NCBI RefSeq assembly: GCF_036345255.1
Contig: NZ_CP107783.1
Location: forward strand, 6,928,001-6,992,000
Reading direction: 5' to 3'
Length of the DNA: 64,000 nt
Origin: Streptomyces sp. NBC_00569
Lineage (GTDB): Bacteria > Actinomycetota > Actinomycetes > Streptomycetales > Streptomycetaceae
Positions 47,980 through 56,658 of the stretch are shown piece by piece; position 1 is the stretch's first letter; each line of letters starts with the position of its first letter. Below the pieces are notes generated by a model. It saw only the letters and a program-made list of their open reading frames with translations. It had not been told where the DNA came from and ran no database searches. A program made the position numbers and the translations under genes.

Positions 47980-48630
47980 TCAACGGCCCTGATCCAGATA
48001 GGCGATGACGGCGAGAACGCGCCGGTTGTCGTCGTCCGACACCGGAAGTCCCAGCTTCAGAAAGATATTGGAGGTGTGTTTCGCGATCGCCCTTTCCGTG
48101 ACGACGAGTTGACCCGCGATGGCCGCATTCGACCGGCCCTGCGCCATGAGTTCCAGAACCTCCGTTTCGCGCGGTGTCAGGCCGCCGAGCGGTGCCTCCG
48201 CGGCCCGCCGCGAAAGGAGCTGCTGGATCACCTGGGGGTCCATCGCGGTGCCGCCCGCGGCGACCCGGCGCACCGCGTCGATGAACTGGTCCGCGTCGAA
48301 CACCCGGTCCTTCAGCAGATAACCGATCCCGCCGTTCCCGTCGGCGAGCAACTCGCGCGCGTACAACTGCTCCACGTGCTGCGACAGGACCAGGACCGGC
48401 AGCCCGGGCCGCGCCCGCCGCGCGGCGAGCGCGCACTGCAGCCCCTCGTCCGTGTGCGAGGGCGGCAGCCGTACGTCGACGACGGCGACGTCGGGCTCCG
48501 ACTCGGCGAACGCCTTCGTCAGTTCGGGGCCGCTCTCGACGGCCGCGACGACCTCGAAGTCGTACGCCTCCAGCATCCGCACCAGGCCGTCGCGGAGCAG
48601 GAAGAGATCTTCGGCTAGGACAACGCGCAA
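47980..48630 (-). CDS. NarL/LuxR family response regulator
   Basis: A protein of 216 residues. Receiver domain with phospho-acceptor Asp52 (PDVAVVDVRLPP) and Lys in YLLKDRV; C-terminal LuxR HTH LTPRETEVLELMAQGRSNAA then IAGQLVVTERAIAKH. Its start overlaps the histidine kinase stop by 16 bases, so they are translated together. Targets unknown. Confidence 0.95.
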   Translation of the reverse strand: MRVVLAEDLFLLRDGLVRMLEAYDFEVVAAVESGPELTKAFAESEPDVAVVDVRLPPSHTDEGLQCALAARRARPGLPVLVLSQHVEQLYARELLADGNGGIGYLLKDRVFDADQFIDAVRRVAAGGTAMDPQVIQQLLSRRAAEAPLGGLTPRETEVLELMAQGRSNAAIAGQLVVTERAIAKHTSNIFLKLGLPVSDDDNRRVLAVIAYLDQGR

Positions 48631-49904
48631 GGAATCTCCATCGTCACCATGGTCGGACCGCCCGCGGGGGAGCTGACGGCGAGGACGCCGTCGAATGTAC
48701 CGAGCCGGCGCTCGATCCCGCTCAGGCCCGACCCCGCCCCGACGCTCGCGCCACCCTTCCCGTTGTCGGTGACGGCGATGCGCAGCATGCCCGTCGCCCC
48801 GGTGTGGTGCACGTCGACCCAGACGCGGTCGGCCCCCGAGTGCTTGACGGCGTTCGTGAGGACCTCGCTGACGGCGAAGTACGCCGCCGACTCGACGGGC
48901 GCCTCGGCGCGGCCCGCCAGGTCCACGTCGACGTCGGTGGTGACCGGCAGCCGCAGCGCGAGCGCCTTCACCGCGTCGCCGAGGCCGCGCTCGGCGAGGA
49001 CCGGCGGATGGATACCGCGGACCAGGTCACGCAGCTCGGTGAGGGCGTCGGCCGAGGACTTCCGGGCCTGTGCGAGCAGCTCCTTGGCCTTCTGCGGGTT
49101 CTTCTCGACCAGCGCCTCGATCGTGCCGAGGTCCATGCCCATGGCCACGAGGCGGGCCTGCGCGCCGTCGTGCAGGTCGCGCTCGATGCGGCGCAGCTCC
49201 GCGGCGGAGGTGTCGACCGCGTCGCGCCGCGTCTGCGTCAACACCTCGACACGGGCGGCCAGTTCGCCCTCGTCCGGGGTGAGGATCGCGCGGGTCAGCT
49301 GGAAGTGGGCGCGCAGCAGGAGCGGGGCCGAGAAGTAGCCGGCCACCAGGATCGCGGTGGCGAGACCGGCCGCCACCAGCGCGGAACCCTGACCACTGAT
49401 GGGCACGAACCCGTACCACCAGCCGACATACGTGCCGTCCGTGAAGACCCGCCACAGGCCGGCCGCGAGGGCGTACCCCTCCAGCGGATAGACGATGACC
49501 GCGGCCGGCAGGAGCGCCGTCACGAACCCGGCCGTCATGTCGACGAGGAGCCACAGCAGGTCCCGCCAGGTCGCCGGGTCGCCGAGCATCAGGCGGCAGC
49601 GCTCCGCCTGCCCGACGAGCCCGGTCCGCGCATCGGCGGGGAAGGGCCGGTACAGCGCCGGGACGCGGATCCCGTACCACTCGGAAGCGAGGACGCGCCG
49701 CCGGTTCGCCCAGGACCTGACAAGGGAGAGCACCGCGGGCGTGGTGAGGACACCGACACCCAGGACGATGAACACGGTCGAGAGGACGGACAGGACGAAG
49801 AGGGTGAGCGACCCGGCGAACCCCACCACCGCCAGCACGAGGCCTCGGGCCCCCGCCACCAGGGCGCGGCGCGCCCGCCCGCCGTCCGCACCCGACGCGT
49901 CCAT
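48615..49904 (-). CDS. Sensor histidine kinase (HisKA_3 type)
   Basis: A protein of 429 residues from MDASGADGGRARRALVAGA. Two N-terminal helices form a PspC-like sensor pair (LVLAVVGFAGSLTLFVLSVL and nearby), and a second membrane region lies around 150-215. The phospho-acceptor is His245 in RRIERDLHDGAQARLVAMGM; ATPase boxes are EVLTNAVKHS, VTDNGKGGA and GSGLSGIERRLG. It phosphorylates the overlapping response regulator. The signal is not evident. A 21-base tandem repeat tract lies upstream of its promoter region. Confidence 0.93.
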   Translation of the reverse strand: MDASGADGGRARRALVAGARGLVLAVVGFAGSLTLFVLSVLSTVFIVLGVGVLTTPAVLSLVRSWANRRRVLASEWYGIRVPALYRPFPADARTGLVGQAERCRLMLGDPATWRDLLWLLVDMTAGFVTALLPAAVIVYPLEGYALAAGLWRVFTDGTYVGWWYGFVPISGQGSALVAAGLATAILVAGYFSAPLLLRAHFQLTRAILTPDEGELAARVEVLTQTRRDAVDTSAAELRRIERDLHDGAQARLVAMGMDLGTIEALVEKNPQKAKELLAQARKSSADALTELRDLVRGIHPPVLAERGLGDAVKALALRLPVTTDVDVDLAGRAEAPVESAAYFAVSEVLTNAVKHSGADRVWVDVHHTGATGMLRIAVTDNGKGGASVGAGSGLSGIERRLGTFDGVLAVSSPAGGPTMVTMEIPCALS

Positions 49905-50030
49905 CCCGCTCTCCGTCCACCGCCCGACCCGTACGCCCCCAAGTCTCCCCGGCCGGGGCCGTACGGGACATGGGGCCGGGCACCCGACCGGGGGTGTATC
50001 TGGCACCACCCTCAGGCACCTCGGAGCTGG

Positions 50031-50180
50031 GGCCTCAGGCCCAGCCCTCAAACCCCAGCCCTCAGCCCTCAAACCCCAGCCCTCAGCCCTCGGACCCCAG
50101 CCCTCAGCCCTCAGGCCCCAGCCTTCAGGCCTCAGGCCCCAGCCTTCAGGCCTTCAGGGGCCTCAGGCCCCAGCCCTCAG
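50031..50180. repeat. 21-base tandem repeat tract
   Basis: About five to six copies of a unit close to AGCCCTCAGCCCTCAAACCC lie between the histidine kinase start and the epimerase stop. The last copies become richer in TTCAGG. It has no coding sense of its own. A copy-number variable minisatellite is likely. Confidence 0.88.
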
Positions 50181-51175
50181 GTCTCCAGTACCTTGGCCTC
50201 CGTCGCCGGGTCGAGGCCGAGCACCGGGCGGTCCGGGCGCTGGGGTGCCGTCCCGCCGATGGACTGCAGCCAGGCCCAGGTGTCGGCGACGGTCTCCTCG
50301 ACGGGCCGGCACCGCAGCCCGGCCGCGACCGCCTTCGCCACGTCGGCGCTGTGCAGCGCGGCATGCATGTCACCGCCCGGCGGCACCCACACCGGCAGCT
50401 GCATCCACGGCTCGATCCCGGCCGCGGTGATCACCTCGGGAGCGGTCCAGCGCAGGTCGGCGTCACCCCCGGTGACCTGGACGCAGGCGTCGAGCAGCCG
50501 TCCCATGCTGGTGTGCCCGGAGGGGCTGATCAGGGTGTACGGGCCGCTCAGCCCGGCCTGCGCCGCGTCGAGGACCCAGGTGGCGAGGTCGCGCACGTCG
50601 ATGTACTGGAGCGGCAGTTCGCGGGGGCCGGGGGCGAGCACGGGGCCGCCCCGCGCCATCCGGGCCAACCACCACGGGAGCCGGCCGATGTTCTCGTGCG
50701 GGCCGAGGATCAGACCGCACCGCACCAGCAGGGAGCGGTCCGCTCCGAACGCGTCGACCGCCGCGAGCTCACCGCCCCGCTTGTCCCGCGCGTAGTCCGT
50801 CCGCTCCGCGTCGGGCGAGGCGCCGGCGACGAGCGGCGCGTCCTCGGTGTAGCCGGGCGGGGGCGCCCACTCGTACACGGACGAGGTCGACACGTATATG
50901 TAGCGGCCCGCACGGCCCGCGAGCAGCCGGGCGGAGTCGCGGACCACGCGGGGCGCCGCGGCCCAGGTGTCGACGACGACGTCCCACTCGTCCTCGCTCT
51001 GCGCGAGCGCGGCGAGCCCGCCGTCCGCGGTGCGGTCCCCGTGCAGGGACCGCACCCCTTCGGGCGCCGCGTGCCGCCCGCGATGGAACACCGTCACGTC
51101 CCAGGACCGGGCGACCGCGGCCTCCACCACGGCGCGCCCCACGAATTCCGAACCACCGAGCACCAGAAGTCTCAT
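50177..51175 (-). CDS. NAD-dependent epimerase/dehydratase family protein
   Basis: A protein of 332 residues. Rossmann start MRLLVLGGSEFVGRAVVEAA (GGxxxxG form), then YIYVSTSSVYEW with the SDR serine, TDYARDKRGGE where YxxxK is represented by YARDK, and a C-terminal domain ADVAKAVAAGLRCRPVEETV. Extended SDR of the reductase group common in actinobacteria. Reaction not known. The gene ends at the edge of the 21-base repeat tract. Confidence 0.92.
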   Translation of the reverse strand: MRLLVLGGSEFVGRAVVEAAVARSWDVTVFHRGRHAAPEGVRSLHGDRTADGGLAALAQSEDEWDVVVDTWAAAPRVVRDSARLLAGRAGRYIYVSTSSVYEWAPPPGYTEDAPLVAGASPDAERTDYARDKRGGELAAVDAFGADRSLLVRCGLILGPHENIGRLPWWLARMARGGPVLAPGPRELPLQYIDVRDLATWVLDAAQAGLSGPYTLISPSGHTSMGRLLDACVQVTGGDADLRWTAPEVITAAGIEPWMQLPVWVPPGGDMHAALHSADVAKAVAAGLRCRPVEETVADTWAWLQSIGGTAPQRPDRPVLGLDPATEAKVLET

Positions 51176-51315
51176 GCCGGTGACTCTGCCCGCTCCCGGC
51201 GCGTCAGGGAATCGGTTTCTGCCCGTGGGAGAACGAATCCCGCCGGGGGGAGGCCGGAAGGGCGGGAGAGGCCGGCGGACGCCACCTGCGCCGCCCGTCG
51301 GTCACCGCCCGTCGG

Positions 51316-51963
51316 TCACCGTGTCGACGGCGGGGCGTACTTGTACCCCACCCGCCGCACCGTCTGGATCACCTGACGGTGCTCGGCTCCGAGCTTGCGC
51401 CGCAGCCGCGCGACATGGACGTCGACCGTCCGTCCGTCGCCCACGTGCCCGTAGCCCCACACGGTGGTCACGAGCTGGTCGCGGGTGTGCACCCGGTGCG
51501 GATGCGCGACGAGGTGCGCGAGCAGCTCGAACTCCAGGTACGTCAGGTCGAGTTGGCGCCCGTCGACCCATGCGGTGCGCTGCACGCCGTCGATGCCGAC
51601 GAGGGCGTCGGTGTCGCTGCCGGCGCCGGTACCGCTGTTCTGCGACGCCGCTTCGGGCCGAGGGCCGGGCTCGTCGGGCACCGGGAGCAGCGGCTGCTGG
51701 TCCGCGGGCACGAGCACCAGGTAGCCGATCATCGGCGGCCGGCCGGGGAGCGTGGGCAGGGTGTGCGGGGGAGCGGGCAGCCAGGTCGCGCCCGGCGGCA
51801 GGAAGTCCGCGACGTCGTTCCCCAAGCTCTCAACTGCGTTCGAGCGGGGGAGGCCCCAGTCCTCGTCCCGGTCGACGGCGCGCAGGCGGTGGCGGCCGGT
51901 GACGGCGGGGGAGGGGGCGGCGGTCACGGAGGAAGCGGTGGAGAAGGAACGGGTGTTCGCCAT
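51316..51963 (-). CDS. OmpR-type winged-helix regulator (GlnRII-like)
   Basis: A protein of 215 residues. The C-terminal winged helix is full length: LDLTYLEFELLAHLVAHPHR, RDQLVTTVWGYGHVGDGRTV and HVARLRRKLGAEH. The N-terminal half lacks the receiver-domain phosphorylation site (no conserved Asp/Lys set) and is proline-rich. Placement next to glnII fits S. coelicolor GlnRII (SCO2213 from memory), which binds the same GlnR boxes at glnA and glnII. The assignment as GlnRII is by context; the winged-helix call is certain. Confidence 0.85.
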   Translation of the reverse strand: MANTRSFSTASSVTAAPSPAVTGRHRLRAVDRDEDWGLPRSNAVESLGNDVADFLPPGATWLPAPPHTLPTLPGRPPMIGYLVLVPADQQPLLPVPDEPGPRPEAASQNSGTGAGSDTDALVGIDGVQRTAWVDGRQLDLTYLEFELLAHLVAHPHRVHTRDQLVTTVWGYGHVGDGRTVDVHVARLRRKLGAEHRQVIQTVRRVGYKYAPPSTR

Positions 51964-52070
51964 GAGTGGTCAACTCTTTCGCGCGAGGAGTCATCGAGAT
52001 CGTCGAGAACTGCGAGGTCGCAGAAGGACCTACGTCGTGCGCGCGGGCCGAACGCCGGGGTGAGTCGGTT

Positions 52071-52190
52071 TTAGAGGGCCTGCGCGTTCTCCGCGCGGCA
52101 ACACACCCGGTCGAAGTCGTGGTGCTGACGGGAAGGCCAGAAGGGCTCGAGGTCGTGACGACCCGTCGCGGTGTTCTGGAAGCTGGCCAT
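52071..52190 (-). CDS. Conserved-looking 39-residue protein upstream of glnRII-like gene
   Basis: ATG at 52190 to TAA at 52071, encoding MASFQNTATGRHDLEPFWPS and ending RVCCRAENAQAL. About 34 of 39 codons end in G or C, strongly coding-like. The Shine-Dalgarno is weak (GGGG). It has a Cys-Cys pair near the C-terminus. It sits between glnII and the GlnRII-like gene on the same strand. It may be a small protein or leader peptide; no function known. Confidence 0.5.
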   Translation of the reverse strand: MASFQNTATGRHDLEPFWPSRQHHDFDRVCCRAENAQAL

Positions 52191-52297
52191 GGCCCCATTG
52201 AAGCAGACAGGTTCGCGGCGCAGGACCCCCCTCTCACGGGTCGGACGGCACCTTGGCGTGAACTTGACGTTCCGCGCGGCTCTCCGCACAGGCAGCG

Positions 52298-52332
52298 CGA
52301 AGGGCGCCCACCGGACCGGTGGGCGCCCTTCG
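52298..52332 (-). terminator. Hairpin terminator after glnII
   Basis: A 17-base stem (CGAAGGGCGCCCACCGG with its complement at 52316-52332) begins 18 bases beyond the glnII stop. Confidence 0.88.
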
Positions 52333-52350
52333 GGAATCAGGAGCCGGGGA

Positions 52351-53382
52351 TCAGACCTGGCCGGCCTTCTCCAGAGCGCTGCAGCAGGTGTCGACGATCA
52401 GGCGCGTCACGACATACGGGTCGACGTTCGCGTTCGGACGGCGGTCCTCGATGTAGCCCTTGCCGTCCTTCTCGACCTGCCATGGGATGCGGACCGAGGC
52501 ACCGCGGTCGGAGACGCCGTAGCTGTACTCGTTCCACGGGGCGGTCTCGTGCAGACCCGTCAGACGGTCGTCGATGCCCGCGCCGTAGTTCTTGACGTGG
52601 TCCATCGGCTTCGAGCCCTCGCCGAGCGACTCGCACGCGGTGATGATCGCGTCGTAGCCCTCGCGCATCGCCTTCGTGGAGAAGTTGGTGTGCGCGCCCG
52701 CGCCGTTCCAGTCGCCCTTGACCGGCTTCGGGTCGAGGGTCGCGGAGATGTTGAAGTCCTCGGCGGTGCGGTACAGCAGCCAGCGGGCCACCCACAGCTG
52801 GTCGGAGACCTCGAGCGGGGCGAGCGGACCGACCTGGAACTCCCACTGGCCGGGCATGACCTCGGCGTTGATGCCGGAGATCCCGAGACCCGCCTTGAGG
52901 CAGTTGTCCAGGTGCGCCTCGACGACGTCACGGCCGAAGATCTCGTCCGCGCCCACGCCGCAGTAGTAGCCGCCCTGCGCGGCCGGGAAGCCGCCCACGG
53001 GGAAGCCGAGCGGGCGCTCGCCCTCGAAGAACGTGTACTCCTGCTCGATGCCGAAGATCGACTCCTGCGCGGCGAACTGCTCCGCGACCTCGGCGAGCGC
53101 GGCACGCGTGTTGGACTCGTGCGGCGTCATGTCGATGTTCAGGACCTCGCACAGGACGAGGATGTCGCCGCCGCCGCGGATCGGGTCCGGGTAGGAGGCG
53201 ACGGGGCGCAGTACGCGGTCGGAGGCGTGACCCTTGGCCTGGCTGGTGCTCGAACCGTCGAAGCCCCAGATCGGCAGCTCTTCGAGCGCCGGCGCGGAAC
53301 CCGCGATTATCTTCGTCTTCGAACGGAGCTTGGCCGTCGGCTGGGTGCCGTCGATCCAGATGTACTCAGCCTTGAACGTCAC
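52351..53382 (-). CDS. glnII: Glutamine synthetase type II (eukaryotic-type)
   Basis: A protein of 343 residues with a GTG start (VTFKAEYIWIDGTQPTAKLR), GAAGGA upstream. GSII signatures: WGFDGSSTSQAKGHASD, EQEYTFF, GYYCGVGADE, GINAEVMPGQWEFQVGP, DWNGAGAHTNFSTKAMRE and GASVRIPWQVE. A heat-labile octamer-type GS that is not adenylylated. A GlnR box lies 90-127 bases upstream, so it should be induced by nitrogen limitation. Confidence 0.97.
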   Translation of the reverse strand: MTFKAEYIWIDGTQPTAKLRSKTKIIAGSAPALEELPIWGFDGSSTSQAKGHASDRVLRPVASYPDPIRGGGDILVLCEVLNIDMTPHESNTRAALAEVAEQFAAQESIFGIEQEYTFFEGERPLGFPVGGFPAAQGGYYCGVGADEIFGRDVVEAHLDNCLKAGLGISGINAEVMPGQWEFQVGPLAPLEVSDQLWVARWLLYRTAEDFNISATLDPKPVKGDWNGAGAHTNFSTKAMREGYDAIITACESLGEGSKPMDHVKNYGAGIDDRLTGLHETAPWNEYSYGVSDRGASVRIPWQVEKDGKGYIEDRRPNANVDPYVVTRLIVDTCCSALEKAGQV

Positions 53383-53471
53383 GGGGCCACATCCTTCGGG
53401 TGGGTCTGTACGGCGCGGTCATGTGCGGGTGCGGCGCCTCTGTGTGCTGCTCCGCAGACTGTCAACAGGCG

Positions 53472-53509
53472 ATTTCCCGTCCGTTGCCCGTATGTGAACC
53501 CCGTGTTAC
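53472..53509 (-). promoter_or_regulatory. GlnR box upstream of glnII
   Basis: Reading toward glnII: GTAAC-n6-TTCAC-n6-GCAAC-n6-GAAAT, with exact 6-base spacers. This matches the GTNAC/GAAAC pattern bound by GlnR in actinobacteria. Confidence 0.85.
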
Positions 53510-53548
53510 CCGGACCCCTTTGTGGCGGGAGTCACGTTTCGCCGGACC

Positions 53549-53593
53549 GCCCCGGCCCGCGCACGTCATGGGGGCACGCGCGCGGGCCGGGGC
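53549..53593 (-). terminator. Hairpin terminator downstream of the DPBB-like secreted protein gene
   Basis: GCCCCGGCCCGCGC pairs with GCGCGGGCCGGGGC (14 bases, 17-base loop), 15 bases past the stop of the gene at 53609-54331. Confidence 0.75.
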
Positions 53594-53608
53594 CGAAGGC
53601 CTGTGGGG

Positions 53609-54331
53609 TCAGCCCACCTTCTCTATGCGTGCGTTGCGGATGAGGAATTTGCCCGGTTCGCGGACCTGCTCGAACGCCGCGTCGTTCAGCAGGACGCAGC
53701 TTCCGGAGACGGAGGTGACCTCGACGGATGTGGACTTGCCGTTGTCCAGGTTGGTGACCTTGAGCTTCGTTCCCGCCGGGAACTGCCCACTGGACGCGGC
53801 GGGCGCGCCGCCCTCACCGGACAGCGTCACGGTCGAACCGGCACAGACCTGCTCACCGGCGGCGTCCCCTCCGGCGCCACCGGCGGCGTCAGTGGGGTCG
53901 GGCTCGGCGGTGACCGTGTCCGGCGGCGCAGCCGTCACGGTCTCCATGCCGCCGGCCGCGTCATCGGCTCCGTCCCCGGCCTGCGCTCCGGCTCCCGCCG
54001 CGCCATCAGCACCGGATCCGGCCTGCGCACCGGCTCCGTCCCCGGCCTCGCAGCCGGACGCCGCCTCCTTGCGCCGGATCTCGGCGATGACCGCTTCCCG
54101 GTTGGCGATGCGGGCCTCGGACTGCGCGTCCGGGGCGGCCCGCTGCCCGTCGATGAACTTCTGGTTGTTGGCGATCGCGGTCTCCAGGCCCTGGCAGACC
54201 TGGGCGTTCTGCGCGACCGGCGCCGCATTGCCCGTGCTCGCGAGCGCGAACGCCGTGCCACCGGCGACGAGGGCCGCGCTCACCGCGAGCGCGGCCTTCT
54301 TCCGGGGGCCCATCCTTCTCCTGCGGGACAT
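53609..54331 (-). CDS. Secreted protein with Ala/Gly-rich linker and DPBB-like C-terminus
   Basis: A protein of 240 residues starting MSRRRRMGPRKKAALAVSAA with a signal or anchor helix. A short helical Cys-containing segment (VCQGLETAIANNQKFIDGQR) is followed by an Ala/Gly/Asp-rich linker (about 95-165) and a C-terminal segment KLKVTNLDNGKSTSVEVTSV ending LNDAAFEQVREPGKFLIRNA. The last part resembles a double-psi beta-barrel as in RlpA/expansin-like proteins. Cell-wall association is likely; activity unproven. Confidence 0.82.
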   Translation of the reverse strand: MSRRRRMGPRKKAALAVSAALVAGGTAFALASTGNAAPVAQNAQVCQGLETAIANNQKFIDGQRAAPDAQSEARIANREAVIAEIRRKEAASGCEAGDGAGAQAGSGADGAAGAGAQAGDGADDAAGGMETVTAAPPDTVTAEPDPTDAAGGAGGDAAGEQVCAGSTVTLSGEGGAPAASSGQFPAGTKLKVTNLDNGKSTSVEVTSVSGSCVLLNDAAFEQVREPGKFLIRNARIEKVG

Positions 54332-54479
54332 GTCCGCCTCCTGTCGTCGTTACGAACGTCGGTGCGCGCACCGTTACGTACGGGTGACTGGAGGGTGGAA
54401 CTCAACTGCCCCACGAGGAGCTCAAGTAACGTACGTCACACGAGAGTTGAGCCCGAAGGCAGGACGGGTCCGTCGCGGC

Positions 54480-54842
54480 TCAGTTACGTCCGAGCGCGTC
54501 CCGGACCGCGTCCTCGCTGCGCGCCACCACGGCCGTACCGTCCTCCGCCGTGATGATGGGCCGCTGGATGAGCTTCGGGTGTGCGGACAGCGCCGCGATC
54601 CACCGGTCGCGCGAACCCGCGTCCCGCGCCCAGTCCTTCAGGCCGAGCTCCTTCGCGTCGGCCTCCTGCGTCCGCGTGATGTCCCACGGCTCGAGCCCGA
54701 GCCGCTCCAGAACGGCGCGGATGTCGTCCTCGGACGGCACGTCCTCCAGGTAGCGCCGCACCGTGTAGTCGGCGCCTTCCGCATCGAGCAGGGAGAGCGC
54801 GCTGCGGCACTTCGAACAGGCGGGGTTGATCCAGATTTCCAT
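54480..54842 (-). CDS. ArsC/Spx family protein (arsenate-reductase-like)
   Basis: A protein of 120 residues beginning MEIWINPACSKCRSALSLLD. The thioredoxin-like ArsC fold has Cys9 and Cys12 (CSKC) near the N-terminus, and the RP motif LIQRPIITAEDG. No arsenic resistance genes (arsR, arsB) are nearby. It may be a general redox protein or an arsenate reductase. The name ArsC is often used for such proteins; function uncertain. Confidence 0.88.
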   Translation of the reverse strand: MEIWINPACSKCRSALSLLDAEGADYTVRRYLEDVPSEDDIRAVLERLGLEPWDITRTQEADAKELGLKDWARDAGSRDRWIAALSAHPKLIQRPIITAEDGTAVVARSEDAVRDALGRN

Positions 54843-54982
54843 GGGGTCGAATGGTACGGGAAAGGCCCTGTGGCCAGCGGCTATTGTCAGTGCCCGGCAG
54901 TAGAATTGAAGCAGTGTTCGAGGGAGCGTCCGGGGCCGCGGAGGGCCTCGGAAGGTCTCCCTCCCGCGACAGGAGGATGTCT

Positions 54983-55255
54983 GTGCCCGCTGCCGCACCG
55001 ATGCTGATCGACCTGCCCGGCAAGCCACTCGAAAAGAAGGCCCTGCCCGCGGGACGGCCGCGTGACTGGTACATCACGCACAACCGTCGCCTCAAGGCCA
55101 TGCGCCTCGCGATCGCCCTGCTCGACTCGGGCGTCTACCTTCCGAACCAGGCCCAGAACCGCACGATACGGAGCACGGCGGAGCGCGTCGGGATCCATCC
55201 GCCGTCGGACATCACCTGCCACATGGTGCGCGCGCTGATGCGCTACAGCCGCTGA
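54983..55255 (+). CDS. Conserved small hypothetical protein
   Basis: A protein of 90 residues. A perfect AGGAGG (54971-54976) sits immediately before an ATG (54977) with no spacer, but 6 bases before the in-frame GTG at 54983, so the GTG is the likely start (VPAAAPMLIDLPGKPLEKKA). The rest is basic and helical (DWYITHNRRLKAMRLAIALL; HPPSDITCHMVRALMRYSR). Function unknown; the family is conserved in Streptomyces from memory. Confidence 0.78.
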   Translation: MPAAAPMLIDLPGKPLEKKALPAGRPRDWYITHNRRLKAMRLAIALLDSGVYLPNQAQNRTIRSTAERVGIHPPSDITCHMVRALMRYSR

Positions 55256-55262
55256 CCGCCAG

Positions 55263-55306
55263 GTGCGCCGCCCACCCGTTGGTCTTTCGACGGGCGGGCG
55301 GCGCAC
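55263..55306. terminator. Bidirectional hairpin terminator
   Basis: A 16-base stem with one mismatch (GTGCGCCGCCCACCCG with CGGGCGGGCGGCGCAC) and a 12-base loop lies between convergent genes ending at 55255 and 55317. Confidence 0.82.
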
Positions 55307-55316
55307 GGCAGTTCCC

Positions 55317-56513
55317 TCACTTCTTCGCCGGAGCCGGTCCCGCCAGCTCCTTCTCCAGAGGCGTACGGAAGCGGGGCGTGACCCGCGCCCCGCCCACCCA
55401 CTCCTGGAGGCGCGCGGCCTCCGCCTCGACGGCGGCCGCGGCCTCCCGGCCCACGTCCGCGAGCAGCCGCCACCGGACGACGCCGTCCTTGCTCTGAGCC
55501 CATCCGCCGGCGATCCGCCCGTCCCACCACACGGTGGGCCCGATGTTGCCCGCCCCGTCGAAGAGCGGCGCCCGCAGCTCCGGCGGCAGATACCAGTCGC
55601 GCTGCTGCCAGCCCATCGCGCTCGGGTCGAGCCCCGGGAGCAGGGCCGCCCACGGCTCGGCGTCGGTGGTGACCGGCTCGACGGCGCCGGGGAGCACGAA
55701 CCCGGCCCCCTCGTCCAGCTCCACCTCGACCGCCCCGACCGCCGCGAGCGCCCTGCGTACGTCGGTGACCTTCCACCCCGTCCACCACTTGAGGTCGGCT
55801 TCCGTGGCCGGACCGCACGAGCCGAGCCAGTGCCGCAGGAGTTCCGACTGGGCCTCGGCCACGGGGAGTTCGGGACGCTCGGGCGCGAGCGCCCACCTGA
55901 ACTGGCTGGACGTCCACGATCCGCGGGGCCGCCCGCGCACGACGCGCCCCTCCATGCCGAGCACACGCAGCAGCCGCGTCGAGATCGACTGCCACGCCTC
56001 GTACTTCTTCCCCGGCGCGTACAGCAGCTGCGTACGCAACCGGGGCTCGTCCTCGGCGAGTTCGGCCGCGGTCGCCTCGCCACGCGCCCCGATCGCCGCC
56101 AGGGTGCCCGCCTCGACGTCCGCGAGCCACGCCGCGTCGTGCTCGCTGCCCGCCTCCAGATGCCTGACGAAGGAGGCGCGCTCCCGCGCGGCGACCGCCA
56201 CACCCGTCGACGCGTGCACCACGGCCGTGAGCGCGGCGGGGAACACGAACACCGTGTGCCGCATGCCGTGCATGCGCACCAGGGAGCGGTCCGTATACAG
56301 GGCGCGCTCGACATCGGCGACCGTCTTCGACGGGTCCCTGAGGCGCGCGCCCACCGCCAGGTACACGGTGGCCGGGTCCGTGCCGTGCAGCGCCACGAGC
56401 GACCCGGCGACCTCCTCGGCGGACCCCGCCCGCGCGGCGGGCGCGAGCCGCTGCCCGGCCGCGAGTCTGGCCCGCCGCTCCGGCGCCCCGATGTGCCGCC
56501 GCCCACCACTCAC
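55317..56513 (-). CDS. Winged-helix DNA-binding protein (HTH_42, AlkZ-like)
   Basis: A protein of 398 residues from GTG at 56513, with GGGAGG five bases upstream (VSGGRRHIGAPERRARLAAG). Longer frames upstream lack coding sense. HTH_42-type features: RLAPAARAGSAEEVAGSLVA, LHGTDPATVYLAV, LVRMHGMRHTVFV and the QhQ-like NIGPTVWWDGRIAGGWAQ. The family includes the interstrand-crosslink glycosylase AlkZ of Streptomyces, but many members are uncharacterised; the QxQ catalytic motif is only partly represented here. Confidence 0.85.
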   Translation of the reverse strand: MSGGRRHIGAPERRARLAAGQRLAPAARAGSAEEVAGSLVALHGTDPATVYLAVGARLRDPSKTVADVERALYTDRSLVRMHGMRHTVFVFPAALTAVVHASTGVAVAARERASFVRHLEAGSEHDAAWLADVEAGTLAAIGARGEATAAELAEDEPRLRTQLLYAPGKKYEAWQSISTRLLRVLGMEGRVVRGRPRGSWTSSQFRWALAPERPELPVAEAQSELLRHWLGSCGPATEADLKWWTGWKVTDVRRALAAVGAVEVELDEGAGFVLPGAVEPVTTDAEPWAALLPGLDPSAMGWQQRDWYLPPELRAPLFDGAGNIGPTVWWDGRIAGGWAQSKDGVVRWRLLADVGREAAAAVEAEAARLQEWVGGARVTPRFRTPLEKELAGPAPAKK

Positions 56514-56658
56514 GAGGTCCTCCCAGGACTGTTCGCCGACCGTGCCCCCATCCTGCCCGGGCCCGGGCGCATTCACCTGTTTGCCGTACCCGGCATGCCG
56601 CCCGGGCCCCGGCCGCCTTGACTGAGGTGAGGGGTGAGCGGAACTGGCAGCGGGAGGC

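Noticed and set aside
50031..50180. Proline/serine-repeat protein coded by the 21-base tract
   Set aside because: Open in several frames only because 21 is divisible by 3; no start, ribosome site or domain.
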